NCBI RefSeq assembly: GCF_016906995.1
Contig: NZ_JAFBBD010000002.1
Location: 271,667-335,666, forward strand
Length of the DNA stretch: 64,000 bases
Reading direction: 5' to 3'
From: Spongiibacter marinus
Lineage (GTDB): Bacteria; Pseudomonadota; Gammaproteobacteria; Pseudomonadales; Spongiibacteraceae
The position numbers and the translations under genes are program-made. Under the pieces are notes generated by a model. It saw nothing but the letters and a program-made list of their open reading frames with translations. It was not told the origin of the DNA and ran no database searches. Every line of letters begins with the position of its first letter. Position 1 is the first letter of the stretch. Positions 50,283 to 59,746 of this stretch are shown piece by piece.

Positions 50283-50851
50283 TGATGGCAATGTTTTCCA
50301 TTGATACTCTCGGCGTACTCGCGTGGCCGTTAATCTGCTGCGCCTTACTGTTGTTCGCTGTAGCGGGAGAGCGCCTGTGTTTTGCGGTGTGGGCAGTTTG
50401 GCATCGGCAACAAACCTATAGTGATGCCCTGAATTTGCTAGACAGTAACCGCGAGTGTGACAAAGCGTTGCGCGATGAAGTGCTGGCCCTGCATTTACAA
50501 ATGCTCTCCACGCAGTGGTTGCGCGGTCAAAACGTATTGCGTGGCCTGGCCACGGTAAGCCCGCTGCTGGGAATGCTGGGCACCATCATCGGTGTGATGG
50601 CCGCGTTTCACCGCCTTAGTGAACACCGCGGCGCGGTGAATCCCGCACTGCTTGCCGATGGCCTGTGGCAGGCGCTAACAACGACCGCTGTGGGTTTGTC
50701 CATCGCACTGCTTGCCGCCGTGCTGGCAGCATTGCAAAACAGTGTTTGCCGAGTGGTACTGCAGAACTGGGCCGCAAAACTCAATCAGCGATCGCTGGAT
50801 ATGGCTGGAGCCAAAGTGGCAGCGCCGACGCTGCGCGTGGAGCTTGCATGA
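50282..50851 (+). CDS. exbB: ExbB biopolymer transport protein
   Basis: 189 residues of the MotA/TolQ/ExbB proton-channel family: TM1 near the N-terminus, then a cytoplasmic domain, and two later helices with the conserved ATVSPLLGMLGTIIGVM and ALTTTAVGLSIALLA motifs. With ExbD it forms the motor that drives TonB. Its ATG overlaps the hmuS stop and its stop overlaps the exbD start. Confidence 0.93.
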   Translation: MMAMFSIDTLGVLAWPLICCALLLFAVAGERLCFAVWAVWHRQQTYSDALNLLDSNRECDKALRDEVLALHLQMLSTQWLRGQNVLRGLATVSPLLGMLGTIIGVMAAFHRLSEHRGAVNPALLADGLWQALTTTAVGLSIALLAAVLAALQNSVCRVVLQNWAAKLNQRSLDMAGAKVAAPTLRVELA

Positions 50852-51270
50852 TCAAACTGCCTGACTCTGCAGAGCCCGCAGCGATGGAGCTGATGCCGTT
50901 GATGGATATTCTCTTCATTCTGCTGTTGTTTTTCTTACTTACTGCCGGCGCTGCAGTGGCGCCAATGCCCGTAGCACTGGTGGAGGCCGAGGGCAGCGAG
51001 TCGTCGCCGATGCCCGATAGCCCGCTGCAGTTAAGCGTGGATGCGACAGGCGTTTATGTATTGGACGAGCGCCGCTATTCCACCACCGCAGAGCTGATGC
51101 CCAAACTTCTGGCGCGTTATCAGGCGAGTGCGGATGCCACCTTGCTCATCGCCGGCGACCAGCAGGCGCCATTACAGGCCTTGGTCAGTCTGCTCGATGC
51201 CCTGCAAAAAGCGCAGGTCGAGCGCGTTCAATTATTGCACCAAAGGGAAATGTTTAATGAGAATAAATAA
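50848..51270 (+). CDS. exbD: ExbD biopolymer transport protein
   Basis: 140 residues with the N-terminal helix carrying the essential Asp (ELMPLMDILFILLLFFLL) and a periplasmic domain. The MDILF aspartate is the proton-carrying residue of the family. ATG 50848 overlaps the exbB stop as ATGA. Confidence 0.93.
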   Translation: MIKLPDSAEPAAMELMPLMDILFILLLFFLLTAGAAVAPMPVALVEAEGSESSPMPDSPLQLSVDATGVYVLDERRYSTTAELMPKLLARYQASADATLLIAGDQQAPLQALVSLLDALQKAQVERVQLLHQREMFNENK

Positions 51271-52126
51271 GCGCGCCGTGGCACTGGCCTTTGGCGCGGC
51301 ATTGCTCTCCAGTCTGGGTAACGCGAGTGAGCGCCTGGTCACCTTGGGCGGAGATGTAACAGAAATTGTATTTGCGCTCGGCGCCGGTGATCGCGTGGTG
51401 GCAGTAGATAGCTCCAGCGTTTACCCGCCGAAGGTGCGTCAGCTACCCCAGCTGGGTTACCTTCGCGCCCTGTCCGCCGAGGGCGTATTGTCGGTGTCGG
51501 CAGATCGTATCATCGCGAATGCCGACATTGGCCCGCCTGCAGTAAAGCAGCAGATCCAGGCCGCTGGTCAGCAACTGGAGCTAGTGGAGGCAACGCCGAC
51601 ACCTGAGCAGTTGTATGACAAGATTCGCCGGCTAGCATCGTTGCTGGGAGCCGTGGCCGCCGGCGAGGATATTATTGCAACGCTCAAAGCGGATTTCGCC
51701 GCGCTTGCCGAGCGGCGTCAGCGGTTATCGCATCGCCCTGGGGTGCTGTTTGTGATGAATCACGGTGGTGGCGCACCGATGATAGCGGGGCGTAATACCG
51801 CTGCCGACAGCATGATTCAACTGATGGGCGGGCGGAATGTTGCCGACGCGATACGCGCATACAAACCCATGACGGCAGAGGCGTTAGTGAGTGCAGCGCC
51901 AGACTGGATTGTGGTGACTGACCAGGGACTGGAGCAGTTTGGTGGTGTCGACGGCTTGTTGCGCCAGCCCGGGATGGCGTTAACACCGGCCGCTGAGTCG
52001 CGGCGCATTCTCAGCATGGATGCATTGCTATTGCTGGGTTTTGGTCCGCGTACGGCTGACGCCGCCACCACTCTGTTCAATGCACTACACGGCGAACCCG
52101 AAAATGATGCCCAGCGCGATTACTGA
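51257..52126 (+). CDS. hmuT: Periplasmic haem-binding protein HmuT
   Basis: 289 residues with a cleavable signal peptide (ending SSLGNAS) and a class-III substrate-binding fold: ERLVTLGGDVTEIVFALG, VVAVDSSSVYPP, LPQLGYLRALSAEGVLSV and a closing ALLLLGFGPRTADA. It delivers haem to HmuUV. The start is 14 nt inside the exbD 3' end, a translational coupling pattern. Confidence 0.9.
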   Translation: MRINKRAVALAFGAALLSSLGNASERLVTLGGDVTEIVFALGAGDRVVAVDSSSVYPPKVRQLPQLGYLRALSAEGVLSVSADRIIANADIGPPAVKQQIQAAGQQLELVEATPTPEQLYDKIRRLASLLGAVAAGEDIIATLKADFAALAERRQRLSHRPGVLFVMNHGGGAPMIAGRNTAADSMIQLMGGRNVADAIRAYKPMTAEALVSAAPDWIVVTDQGLEQFGGVDGLLRQPGMALTPAAESRRILSMDALLLLGFGPRTADAATTLFNALHGEPENDAQRDY

Positions 52127-53126
52127 AACGCGTCATCCAAATGCGGCGTATCGCGTGCTGGGCTTATTAATGGCCTGCTTATTGGCTGCGTTGATGCTGG
52201 CTGCCTTCGTCGGTGCGGCCAGTGTCGAGTGGCAGCACTGGCAGTGGCGGGCGTGGCAGAATCCAGAGGCCGCCATACTCTGGCATATCCGGCTACCGCG
52301 CTTGTGTTTGGCGGCCATCGTTGGGGCAGGACTCGGCGCATCGGGCGCGGCGATGCAGGGCTTGTTTCGCAACCCGCTTGCTGACCCCGGCCTGCTGGGC
52401 ATTGCCAACGGTGCGGCGCTCGCCGTGGCCATCAGTTTAATTGCCATTCCGTCCAGCTGGGGTTTGCTGGGACTGTACAGCATAAGCATCGCCGCATTTA
52501 GCGGCGGTTTGATTTGCTGCATCGTTATATTTCTTTTTGCTCGTCGCAGCGGCGGCGGTGTTGCGGCGCTGCTGCTGGCGGGGTTGGCGATAAACGCCCT
52601 TTGTGGTGCAGCTATTGGGTTTCTCACGTATTTGAGCGATGACCAGCAATTGCGCAGCCTCAGCTTCTGGACAATGGGTAGCCTGGGCGGCGCGCTGTGG
52701 ACGCAAATTGCCGTGTGTTGCAGTGTATTGATCCCCGCCTTGTTGCTGCTAACACGAAGTGCTCGGCAATTGGATGTCTTGCAGTTGGGTGATCGCAGCG
52801 CCGAATACCTCGGTATTGACCCCCGCCAGTTACAGCGTCGCACCGTTATACTGGCGGCATTAATTGTTGGCAGTTGTGTGGCAGTGAGCGGCGTTATCGG
52901 TTTTGTTGGTCTATTGGTGCCACACCTGCTTCGTATGCTTATCGGCCCTCAACATCGATGGCTATTGCCGGGCAGTGCCCTGCTAGGTGCATTGTTGCTA
53001 TTGGCTGCCGACACGCTGGCGAGGACGGTGGTTGCGCCTGCGGAGCTGCCTGTGGGCGTTATTACCAGCCTGCTTGGCGCACCGTATTTCCTGTATTTGC
53101 TGATTTCTCAGGGAAGGCGGCTATGA
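52104..53126 (+). CDS. hmuU: Haem ABC transporter permease HmuU
   Basis: 340 residues of the FecCD permease family with about ten membrane helices: RLPRLCLAAIVGAGLGASGAAMQGLFRNPLADP is interrupted by the usual glycine clusters, then GFVGLLVPHLLRMLIG (the ATPase-contact EAA-like loop) and LPVGVITSLLGAPYF. It moves haem through the inner membrane. The start is 23 nt inside hmuT. Confidence 0.92.
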   Translation: MMPSAITETRHPNAAYRVLGLLMACLLAALMLAAFVGAASVEWQHWQWRAWQNPEAAILWHIRLPRLCLAAIVGAGLGASGAAMQGLFRNPLADPGLLGIANGAALAVAISLIAIPSSWGLLGLYSISIAAFSGGLICCIVIFLFARRSGGGVAALLLAGLAINALCGAAIGFLTYLSDDQQLRSLSFWTMGSLGGALWTQIAVCCSVLIPALLLLTRSARQLDVLQLGDRSAEYLGIDPRQLQRRTVILAALIVGSCVAVSGVIGFVGLLVPHLLRMLIGPQHRWLLPGSALLGALLLLAADTLARTVVAPAELPVGVITSLLGAPYFLYLLISQGRRL

Positions 53127-53884
53127 GTTTGCTGGCAGAGAGACTGGGGTGGGCGCAAAAAGGCAAACATATCCTAAACGATGTCAGCGGCGAGTTAGCG
53201 CCGGGAACATTGCTGGCCATTGTTGGCCCCAACGGCGCGGGTAAATCGTCGTTGCTGCATTTGTTAGCCGGTGGTGAACGGCCGGATACCGGAACAGTGA
53301 GTTTAGATGGGCAATTACTATCCACCTATAGTGCAGCGTCTTTAGCGCGGCGCAGGGCAGTGTTGACCCAGGAGCAAAGCTTGCTCTTTCCGTTCACGGT
53401 CAGGGATGTTGTGGCAATGGGGAGTTTACTCGCTGCCAACGACGAGGATATCGAACACTGCCTGCAATACTTTTCGGCCGCTGAGCTTATTAATCGCCAG
53501 TATTTGTCCCTGTCTGGCGGCGAGCGTCAGCGGGTTCAGATAGCGCGGGTGCTGTTGCAGTTGCTGCCATCATTAAAGGCAGGTGACCCCGCTTATCTGT
53601 TTCTCGATGAGCCGCTCAATGCCTTGGATTTGAATCACCAATTTGCGCTGATGGCCTTACTTGAGTCGCTGCGAGATCGCGGCTTTGCTATTGCCTGTGT
53701 GATTCATGACTTGGTGCTGGCGCACCGTTTTGCCGATCAGGTTTGGGTATTAAGCAATGGCCGGCTCGTCGCCCAGGGCGGTGCTGCGGCGGTGATTAAC
53801 GAGCGCTTGCTCGACGAGGTGTTTATGTTGCCCGCGCAGCCCCGCAAAGTGATGGCATCACTGCTGGACTGCGCGGCGAGGTAG
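53123..53884 (+). CDS. hmuV: Haem ABC transporter ATPase HmuV
   Basis: 253 residues with a complete ABC cassette: Walker A GPNGAGKSS, Q-loop, signature LSGGERQRV, Walker B LFLDEPLNALD and switch His in VIHDL. ATG 53123 overlaps the hmuU stop (ATGA). It completes the haem importer and closes the operon, converging with ybiT. Confidence 0.93.
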   Translation: MSLLAERLGWAQKGKHILNDVSGELAPGTLLAIVGPNGAGKSSLLHLLAGGERPDTGTVSLDGQLLSTYSAASLARRRAVLTQEQSLLFPFTVRDVVAMGSLLAANDEDIEHCLQYFSAAELINRQYLSLSGGERQRVQIARVLLQLLPSLKAGDPAYLFLDEPLNALDLNHQFALMALLESLRDRGFAIACVIHDLVLAHRFADQVWVLSNGRLVAQGGAAAVINERLLDEVFMLPAQPRKVMASLLDCAAR

Positions 53885-53898
53885 GCACTCGTCCTCGC

Positions 53899-55491
53899 TC
53901 AGCCGATGAGCTGCTGACTGGCCAAGTACTCCTCGTAGCTACCCTGGAAGTCGTTGAGCTTCTGGTCTTTGATTTCAACAACACGGGTGGCCAGCGACGA
54001 TACGAATTCGCGGTCGTGGCTGGCAAAGATTAGTGTGCCTTCAAAGTATTCCAGCGCCAGGTTCAGGGCTTCAATCGACTCCATATCCAAGTGGTTAGTC
54101 GGCTCGTCCATAATCAGAACATTGCAGTCCATCATCATCAGCTTGCCAAATAGCAGGCGGTTCTTCTCACCGCCTGAACAGACCTTAACCTGCTTTTTGA
54201 AGTCGTCGGAAGAGAACAGTAAGCGCCCAAGCGTTGCGCGCACAATCTGGTCGTCGTGACTGGGCTTTTGCCACTGCGCCATCCAGTCGAACAGATTGAG
54301 GTCGTTGTCAAAGTCATTGCTGCTGTCCTGAGGGCAGTAGCCCAGGCTGGCATTTTCGGCCCACTTAATATTGCCTTCGTTGGCTGCTAACTCCTTCATT
54401 AAGCAGCGCAAAAAAGTCGTTTTACCGGCGCCGTTCTCACCGATGACTGCCAGGCGAGTGCCCGCTTCAATAATCATGGTGGCGTCGCTAAATAGCTTGT
54501 CATCGAAGCCGTGGCCAACGCTCTCAAGCGTCAGCGCTTGGCGGTGCAGCTTCTTCTCCTGCTTGAAGCGGATATAGGGCGAGACCCTGCTGGAGGCTTT
54601 GATTTCATCCAGTTGGATTTTTTCAATTTGCTTAGCGCGGGAGGTCGCCTGCTTAGCCTTGGAGGCATTGGCGGAGAAGCGGCTTACAAATTGCTGAAGT
54701 TCGGCAATTTGTGCAGACTTCTTCGCATTCTGGGCCTGTAAGCGCTCGCGCGCCGCGGTCGCCGCCATCATAAAGTCGTCGTAGTTACCGGGGTAGACGC
54801 GCAGCTCGCCATAGTCGATATCCGCCATGTGCGTGCAAACGGCATTGAGAAAATGCCGGTCGTGGGAAATGATCACCATCGTGCTCTTGCGCTCATTCAG
54901 TAGCTCTTCCAGCCAGCGAATGGTGTTGATATCGAGGTTGTTGGTGGGCTCGTCCAGCAGCAGAATATCGGGGTCGGAGAACAGGGCTTGCGCTAGCAAT
55001 ACCCGCAATTTCCAGCCGGGGGCGACTTCACTCATTGGGCCGAAGTGCAGGCTTTGGTCGATGCCCGCGCCCAGCAAAATTTCACCGGCGCGGCTCTCGG
55101 CGCTGTAGCCATCCATTTCCATGAAACGGGTTTCCAGCTCGGCGACTTTCATTCCGTCTTCTTCTGACATTTCGCTCTGCGAATAAATGCGGTCGCGCTC
55201 TTGTTTCACTTCCCAAAGCTCGGTGTGACCCATGATCACGGTATCGATCACTGAATACTGCTCGAAGGCGAACTGGTCTTGGTGCAGCTTGCCGATGCGC
55301 TCGTTCGGATCTAACGACACATTGCCAGAGGTGGGCTTGAGGCTGCCGTCGAGGATTTTCATAAACGTGGATTTGCCGCTGCCATTCGCGCCAATAAGCC
55401 CGTAGCGGTTGCCGTTGCCAAACTTCACTGAGATGTTTTCAAACAGCGGCTTGGCACCAAATTGCATGGTGATGTTTGCAGTAGAGATCAA
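53899..55491 (-). CDS. ybiT: ABC-F ribosome-associated ATPase YbiT
   Basis: 530 residues, the exact length of E. coli YbiT. There are two ABC cassettes: Walker [10 protein letters not shown] and GENGAGKTT, signatures (the first degenerate, APGWK; the second CSGGEKNRL) and Walker [12 protein letters not shown] and [11 protein letters not shown]. The linker (about 240-320) contains a charged helix that would reach the ribosomal P site. It regulates translation or rescues stalled ribosomes and is not a transporter: there is no membrane domain. Confidence 0.93.
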   Translation of the reverse strand: MISTANITMQFGAKPLFENISVKFGNGNRYGLIGANGSGKSTFMKILDGSLKPTSGNVSLDPNERIGKLHQDQFAFEQYSVIDTVIMGHTELWEVKQERDRIYSQSEMSEEDGMKVAELETRFMEMDGYSAESRAGEILLGAGIDQSLHFGPMSEVAPGWKLRVLLAQALFSDPDILLLDEPTNNLDINTIRWLEELLNERKSTMVIISHDRHFLNAVCTHMADIDYGELRVYPGNYDDFMMAATAARERLQAQNAKKSAQIAELQQFVSRFSANASKAKQATSRAKQIEKIQLDEIKASSRVSPYIRFKQEKKLHRQALTLESVGHGFDDKLFSDATMIIEAGTRLAVIGENGAGKTTFLRCLMKELAANEGNIKWAENASLGYCPQDSSNDFDNDLNLFDWMAQWQKPSHDDQIVRATLGRLLFSSDDFKKQVKVCSGGEKNRLLFGKLMMMDCNVLIMDEPTNHLDMESIEALNLALEYFEGTLIFASHDREFVSSLATRVVEIKDQKLNDFQGSYEEYLASQQLIG

Positions 55492-55614
55492 CAGAGTATC
55501 CTGAGCCTGCGCGTGGCAGTGCGTAAATCGATGAGCAGAGAGGCGCGCACTATAAGCCTTTCAGCGCGCGAGGTCGAACGCCCAGGGCGATTTGGCGCAT
55601 TATTTCCGCAGCGT

Positions 55615-57039
55615 TTAGCCCTTAAGGGGTTGCGCCAGAATCCACAGGCCGAAGCCGGTAAATACAATCATCAGTGCCAGCATCGGGAATTGACTGAGTG
55701 TGGCCTGGCGGCGGCTATTGAAGCAGCGCAGAGCTTCGACATGAGCCAACCAAACGCTGGCCACGTGACCGATCAGTATCAGCCAAACCTGGCTATCCCA
55801 GACCACGCCCATATCGGGAATGATAGGCAGGCGGCCAGTAATGGCATTGCCAAAAATGTTCCAGCCCCAGCCAAAGGGATCGGAGATCAGCCCGCGAATT
55901 TTCACCCCCTGATTCAGCAGCAAGGTGTAGTAGTGGGTGATGTGATAGACCAGTGCGATGGGTAGCAGGCTATAGCTGAACCGGGCGGTAAGCTCAGTGA
56001 GTGGGAGGTCGCTGCGGCTGAGCATCTTGCCCAGCCATAAAAAGCCGAGAAACAATCCCAAATACAGCAGTGGCGACAGCAGCAACCAAAACACTTCGTA
56101 CGCGATGAACCAGGGCCGCAAATAGGGGTAGGCGTAGATTGGGTGCTCGCCGAGCAGCGGGGTGAGAATATTCCAAGGGTCTTTCCAGAATAGGTTGAAC
56201 CACAGCTGCGTTTCTTTTAATCCGTCGAAGGCGGTGGACGACAGCATAAACAGAATGAAGATCAGCAAACTCGGGTGCGTGGCGCGCTGGCCGATTAAGC
56301 CGGCAAACGGCCACTGCAGCACCCAACGCTGCTCAGCATTTTTTTGCAGCGGTGCCATATGGCCGATCACACGAAATAGCACTGAGAACAGGTCGGCGTA
56401 GTAAAACCACTGGCGACTCCCGACCAGCCAGCTACCCAGCAGGGTTAAGGCCGTGTACGCGAGCAGAATGACTGACAGTGAAAACGGCCGTGTATCGCCG
56501 AACAGCTCGATAATGATAAACACCATGTACTGGGCCAGTGCCGGCCAGTAGGCGAGGCGCTTTGGGTAGGCGATGTAGCCGCTGCCAAAAACGGGCCAGC
56601 GTTTTGACAGCACTTCTACAGACACCTTCCAGGGGTTTACGGCGTCGTACCAGCCACCCACCAGCGCGCTCAAATAGCAGCCGCCCAGGGCAAACACGAT
56701 CCAGAAGTAGGTCATGTTGATATTGCGATAGCTGTCCTGATTACCGATGAGGCCGGCAACAATGGCCAACACGATGCTGGCAAACATAGCGGTCTGAAAC
56801 AGCCGCTGCAGCCACGGCATCTTGAGCTGGCCAAGCAGCAGGTGTCGCGGTTGCTGAGCGTTGGGGGTTTCTCTCAGGAAAAACGCCAGCACAACAAAGG
56901 AAAGTGCCAGCGCTGCCATTGCCCCGTAGATGTACATCCAGTAGGGCATGGGTAACTGGTAGGGCTGGGCGAAGGAGTGGGCGTGCACGGCGGTGCTGCC
57001 CACACTGACGGCGAAAGCCGTTGCGAGTCGAATTTTCAC
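55615..57039 (-). CDS. Polytopic membrane protein of unknown function
   Basis: 474 residues with a signal-like start (VHAHSFAQPYQLPMPYWMY) and about ten to twelve hydrophobic helices. Histidines and aromatic residues are frequent in the predicted loops (VYHITHYYTLL; GHVASVWLAHVEA), which might bind a metal or haem. I vaguely recall similar proteins annotated as FedB-like, but I cannot confirm it. GTG 57039 overlaps the cupredoxin stop (GTGA), so the pair is translationally coupled. Confidence 0.65.
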   Translation of the reverse strand: MKIRLATAFAVSVGSTAVHAHSFAQPYQLPMPYWMYIYGAMAALALSFVVLAFFLRETPNAQQPRHLLLGQLKMPWLQRLFQTAMFASIVLAIVAGLIGNQDSYRNINMTYFWIVFALGGCYLSALVGGWYDAVNPWKVSVEVLSKRWPVFGSGYIAYPKRLAYWPALAQYMVFIIIELFGDTRPFSLSVILLAYTALTLLGSWLVGSRQWFYYADLFSVLFRVIGHMAPLQKNAEQRWVLQWPFAGLIGQRATHPSLLIFILFMLSSTAFDGLKETQLWFNLFWKDPWNILTPLLGEHPIYAYPYLRPWFIAYEVFWLLLSPLLYLGLFLGFLWLGKMLSRSDLPLTELTARFSYSLLPIALVYHITHYYTLLLNQGVKIRGLISDPFGWGWNIFGNAITGRLPIIPDMGVVWDSQVWLILIGHVASVWLAHVEALRCFNSRRQATLSQFPMLALMIVFTGFGLWILAQPLKG

Positions 57040-57398
57040 TGCCGAGGGTACACTTCCAAGGTGCCAAACTGCAGGTCGTTACCATGTAGCTCAAGCATAA
57101 AACGACCGGTGCTATCGGCGGTGAACTCCAGTGTGGTCAGTTCGCCGGCTGGCAGCACCAGGTGTTTTTCGTAGCCGTGTACGTGCATCGCATCGTCGCT
57201 GTCGCTGACGACGTTCAAACGTAACGTGTCGCCGGCATAAGCGGTGAGCGTTGCCGGGCCTTGGTACTGTTGGCCACTGAACACCAGTGAATACTGTCGC
57301 AACTGTGGTTCGCTCGGTGCTGAGGTGGTGGGTTTCAGCCCCCACCACAGCGCCACCAGCACCACCGCACTACTGAGAACTAATGCAACTGTGCGCAT
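57036..57398 (-). CDS. Cupredoxin-like periplasmic protein
   Basis: 120 residues with an N-terminal signal anchor and a beta-sandwich domain: PATLTAYAGDTLRLNV, MHVHGYEKHLVLPAG and FMLELHGNDLQFGTLEV. The HVHGY histidines and the late LHG could be metal ligands, but the type-1 copper Cys is absent, so it is more like the cupredoxin domain of EfeO. It lies between the M19-like lipoprotein (9 bp) and the membrane protein, and would hand metal or electrons to one of them. Confidence 0.75.
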   Translation of the reverse strand: MRTVALVLSSAVVLVALWWGLKPTTSAPSEPQLRQYSLVFSGQQYQGPATLTAYAGDTLRLNVVSDSDDAMHVHGYEKHLVLPAGELTTLEFTADSTGRFMLELHGNDLQFGTLEVYPRQ

Positions 57399-57407
57399 GG
57401 TGGCAGC

Positions 57408-59597
57408 CTACTGCGCATTGCGCGGATTGTATGAGCGCTCCCAGGTTTGTAGATAGGCCTCCGCCGAGTTGAACAGGGCATCGATAGCTTCTTGACCGCC
57501 CTCGAGTCGGACCTCTTCAACGTAGTCGGCAACAAGGCCGTAATGGGCCATGCCCACTTCATCGATATGCCAGTACTTACCGCTTTCGGGAATGGTCAGC
57601 ATTTGCACGGTGACGGGCTCGGCGCCTTGGAACTGTGGCCCCCAGTCGTCACCCTGGAACAGTACAAAGGGATATTGCACTGGTTCGGAGTCGCCACCGC
57701 GTGGTCCGGCGTGGCCGCCAAAGCCGTTGCCGTCAGCGCCATAACCCAGTGCCATCAGGGAGTCGCTAACACCGGCTTTTTCGCGCCAGAATTTCAGCTT
57801 TTCCATAAACTCTTTGTGCTTAACACCATTGCCCTTGTAGGGGTAGATTACGCCGCCATTTTTAAGGATGCGCGCGGCCTGATCACTGGTCAGGCCGCCG
57901 TGGGCGTCGTGTGACGATACCATCGGGTAGGCGGGCGTTCGCTGTTCCGCAAGGTCGAGCATAATATCCTTGCTGTGGTAGGCGGCGTGGTCGATATCCA
58001 TCACCATGCCGCGATCCATCATTGCGTTGAGCGCATAGTTACCCAGCTCGGTTACTGTGCGGGCGTTGCAGCGAAGCCCCTCGGGGTAGATTGGTAATGC
58101 GCCGCCGGTGATGTCGAGTACCATGCTGGATAGCGGGTCATTGCCGCTGCCAGGCAGCGCAGTTGCAATGGCGAGGCCGGGATCGCGCACGGTGGGTTCT
58201 TCGCTGGGGTAGTCGCGGCACTCAGAGGTTTTCCAGAAAGAGCCGGTATCCAACAAATTGAGGAAGTTCATAATGTCGCTGAACAGGCCGGTGCCGCCCA
58301 GCGCTGTGTCGATATCGTGGTAGGCGTAGAGATGGCGCACGCCAAGATCCCACAGCTCCTGTAGCTTGGCGTCGATCTGTGCTTCATCACACTTGGGAAT
58401 TTCGATATTGCCCGCGATCATGGTCATGCCGCAGTCGAAGACCTGTGCGGCCTCCATTCCCAGTACCACTGCTAACTTACCCTCGTTAATCACCTCGCGT
58501 GCCTGCTGGGGGCTTGTAACTATGCGGTACCACCCTTTACCAGGGCCGCCGTGCTGGGCGTCGACGTAGTCCTGAATTTCATACATGTATTTGATTTGTT
58601 TGATGGCGATGCTCATATCGTTGCAGTCGGCATCGGGCGTCAGTGAATAAATAGAGCCCACGGTGCACAAACCAGCAATATTGGTGCCGTGGTTGACCAT
58701 CAAACGCAATCCGGCCAGCCAGGCGCGCTCCACCCAGCGGTAATACAGCACGGTATGAGACAGGGACTTGTTGCGCGGCCAGTCGACAAAGGTCGGCCAG
58801 CCCTGCGTTTCATGGTTGGGCGATGCGCCGGTTTCCAGGATGAGGTCGGGACCGCGAATACCGTTGGGGCCGTGGAGTTCTTCGCAGTCTTCGAGTGCGT
58901 GAGTAACGCCAAAGCGATGGAAGGCCTCCCCGTAGAGTACGCCGCCAGCAGAGGGACCAACGTCACCGGCGTAGGACAGCTCGCTGCTCATGCCCATGTG
59001 ATTGTGGATGTCGGCAAAGCCGATAGCGGGTTGGTCAATACCGCGACCTTTGAAGGTTTCGCCAGCCACCGAGGTGGGCATTTCCGGGTAGCCACTGCAA
59101 CCTGCTGTGGGGGCAAACAGGAATTGGCTGGCTGCGCCGCCGGCGTCGCCTGTGCTTAGCGCGCCATCGGCAGCAACGCTCAGTGTTTGTCCGCTGTGGC
59201 TTTGCAGGCTAAAGGTTTTGGCGCTGGCATCGCGCTCAATGGTCCAGATGGCGTCGTCGCTGGGCTCCGTCGCGGCGGTGATATTGCCGCCGCTGGCAGT
59301 AATAAAGCGCTCGTCGCTGGTATAGAGCAAGTATTTGCCGAGAGTTGCCGGCCTCATATAGAAGCGTTCGGCGCTGGTTTTCGCGCTGTCCATGCGCAAG
59401 GTGCTGTCGCTGAGAGCAGCGTATTGCTTGGTCGCATTGGATTGCAGAGAGTAGCAGCCGTTGGCCATGGCAAAGCGGGTTTCGGGAATACCGCGTTGGC
59501 TGGTGTTGTTATTGTTGTTACTCGATGATGAGCTTGAGCCGCCGCATGCGGCGAGCAGCACGGCGGCGAGAAGCGTGATAGAGAGCTTGGCGTTCAT
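57408..59597 (-). CDS. Lipoprotein with beta-trefoil and M19-like metallohydrolase domains
   Basis: 729 residues. The lipobox LAAC is followed by a Ser/Asn tract (SSSSSSNNNNN). Residues about 40-160 look like a beta-trefoil (repeated YSLQS, LLYTSDERFITAS, FSLQSHSG). The C-terminal part has amidohydrolase/membrane-dipeptidase-like metal motifs: ADIHNHMG (HxH), a later GMEAAQ, DIDHAAYHSKD and SSHDAHGG. It is probably surface or periplasmic and hydrolyses a peptide or related amide. ATG 59597 is chosen because it begins the signal peptide. It heads the operon with the cupredoxin. Confidence 0.75.
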   Translation of the reverse strand: MNAKLSITLLAAVLLAACGGSSSSSSNNNNNTSQRGIPETRFAMANGCYSLQSNATKQYAALSDSTLRMDSAKTSAERFYMRPATLGKYLLYTSDERFITASGGNITAATEPSDDAIWTIERDASAKTFSLQSHSGQTLSVAADGALSTGDAGGAASQFLFAPTAGCSGYPEMPTSVAGETFKGRGIDQPAIGFADIHNHMGMSSELSYAGDVGPSAGGVLYGEAFHRFGVTHALEDCEELHGPNGIRGPDLILETGASPNHETQGWPTFVDWPRNKSLSHTVLYYRWVERAWLAGLRLMVNHGTNIAGLCTVGSIYSLTPDADCNDMSIAIKQIKYMYEIQDYVDAQHGGPGKGWYRIVTSPQQAREVINEGKLAVVLGMEAAQVFDCGMTMIAGNIEIPKCDEAQIDAKLQELWDLGVRHLYAYHDIDTALGGTGLFSDIMNFLNLLDTGSFWKTSECRDYPSEEPTVRDPGLAIATALPGSGNDPLSSMVLDITGGALPIYPEGLRCNARTVTELGNYALNAMMDRGMVMDIDHAAYHSKDIMLDLAEQRTPAYPMVSSHDAHGGLTSDQAARILKNGGVIYPYKGNGVKHKEFMEKLKFWREKAGVSDSLMALGYGADGNGFGGHAGPRGGDSEPVQYPFVLFQGDDWGPQFQGAEPVTVQMLTIPESGKYWHIDEVGMAHYGLVADYVEEVRLEGGQEAIDALFNSAEAYLQTWERSYNPRNAQ

Positions 59598-59636
59598 ACG
59601 TATTACCCGGGTTGTTATGGTTTTGCCTTCCTGGCG

Positions 59637-59652
59637 CACTGCGATCGCAGTG
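59637..59652. promoter_or_regulatory. Perfect 16-bp palindrome upstream of the M19-like lipoprotein
   Basis: CACTGCGATCGCAGTG is a perfect palindrome 40 bp before the start codon of the minus-strand gene. It could be an operator or a leader hairpin. No regulator gene adjoins it. Confidence 0.45.
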
Positions 59653-59746
59653 GACAAATTCTAAGCAATAAGAACTCGTCGACACCCTAGTGTGCAATAG
59701 TATGTTGTCACTGTCATCTATCTAACAGTAATTTAAAGTTTGCGGT

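Noticed and set aside
53870-53910. Hairpin between hmuV and ybiT as terminator
   Set aside because: A short GCGAGG/CCTCGC stem overlaps the hmuV end but there is no T-run and it is weak.
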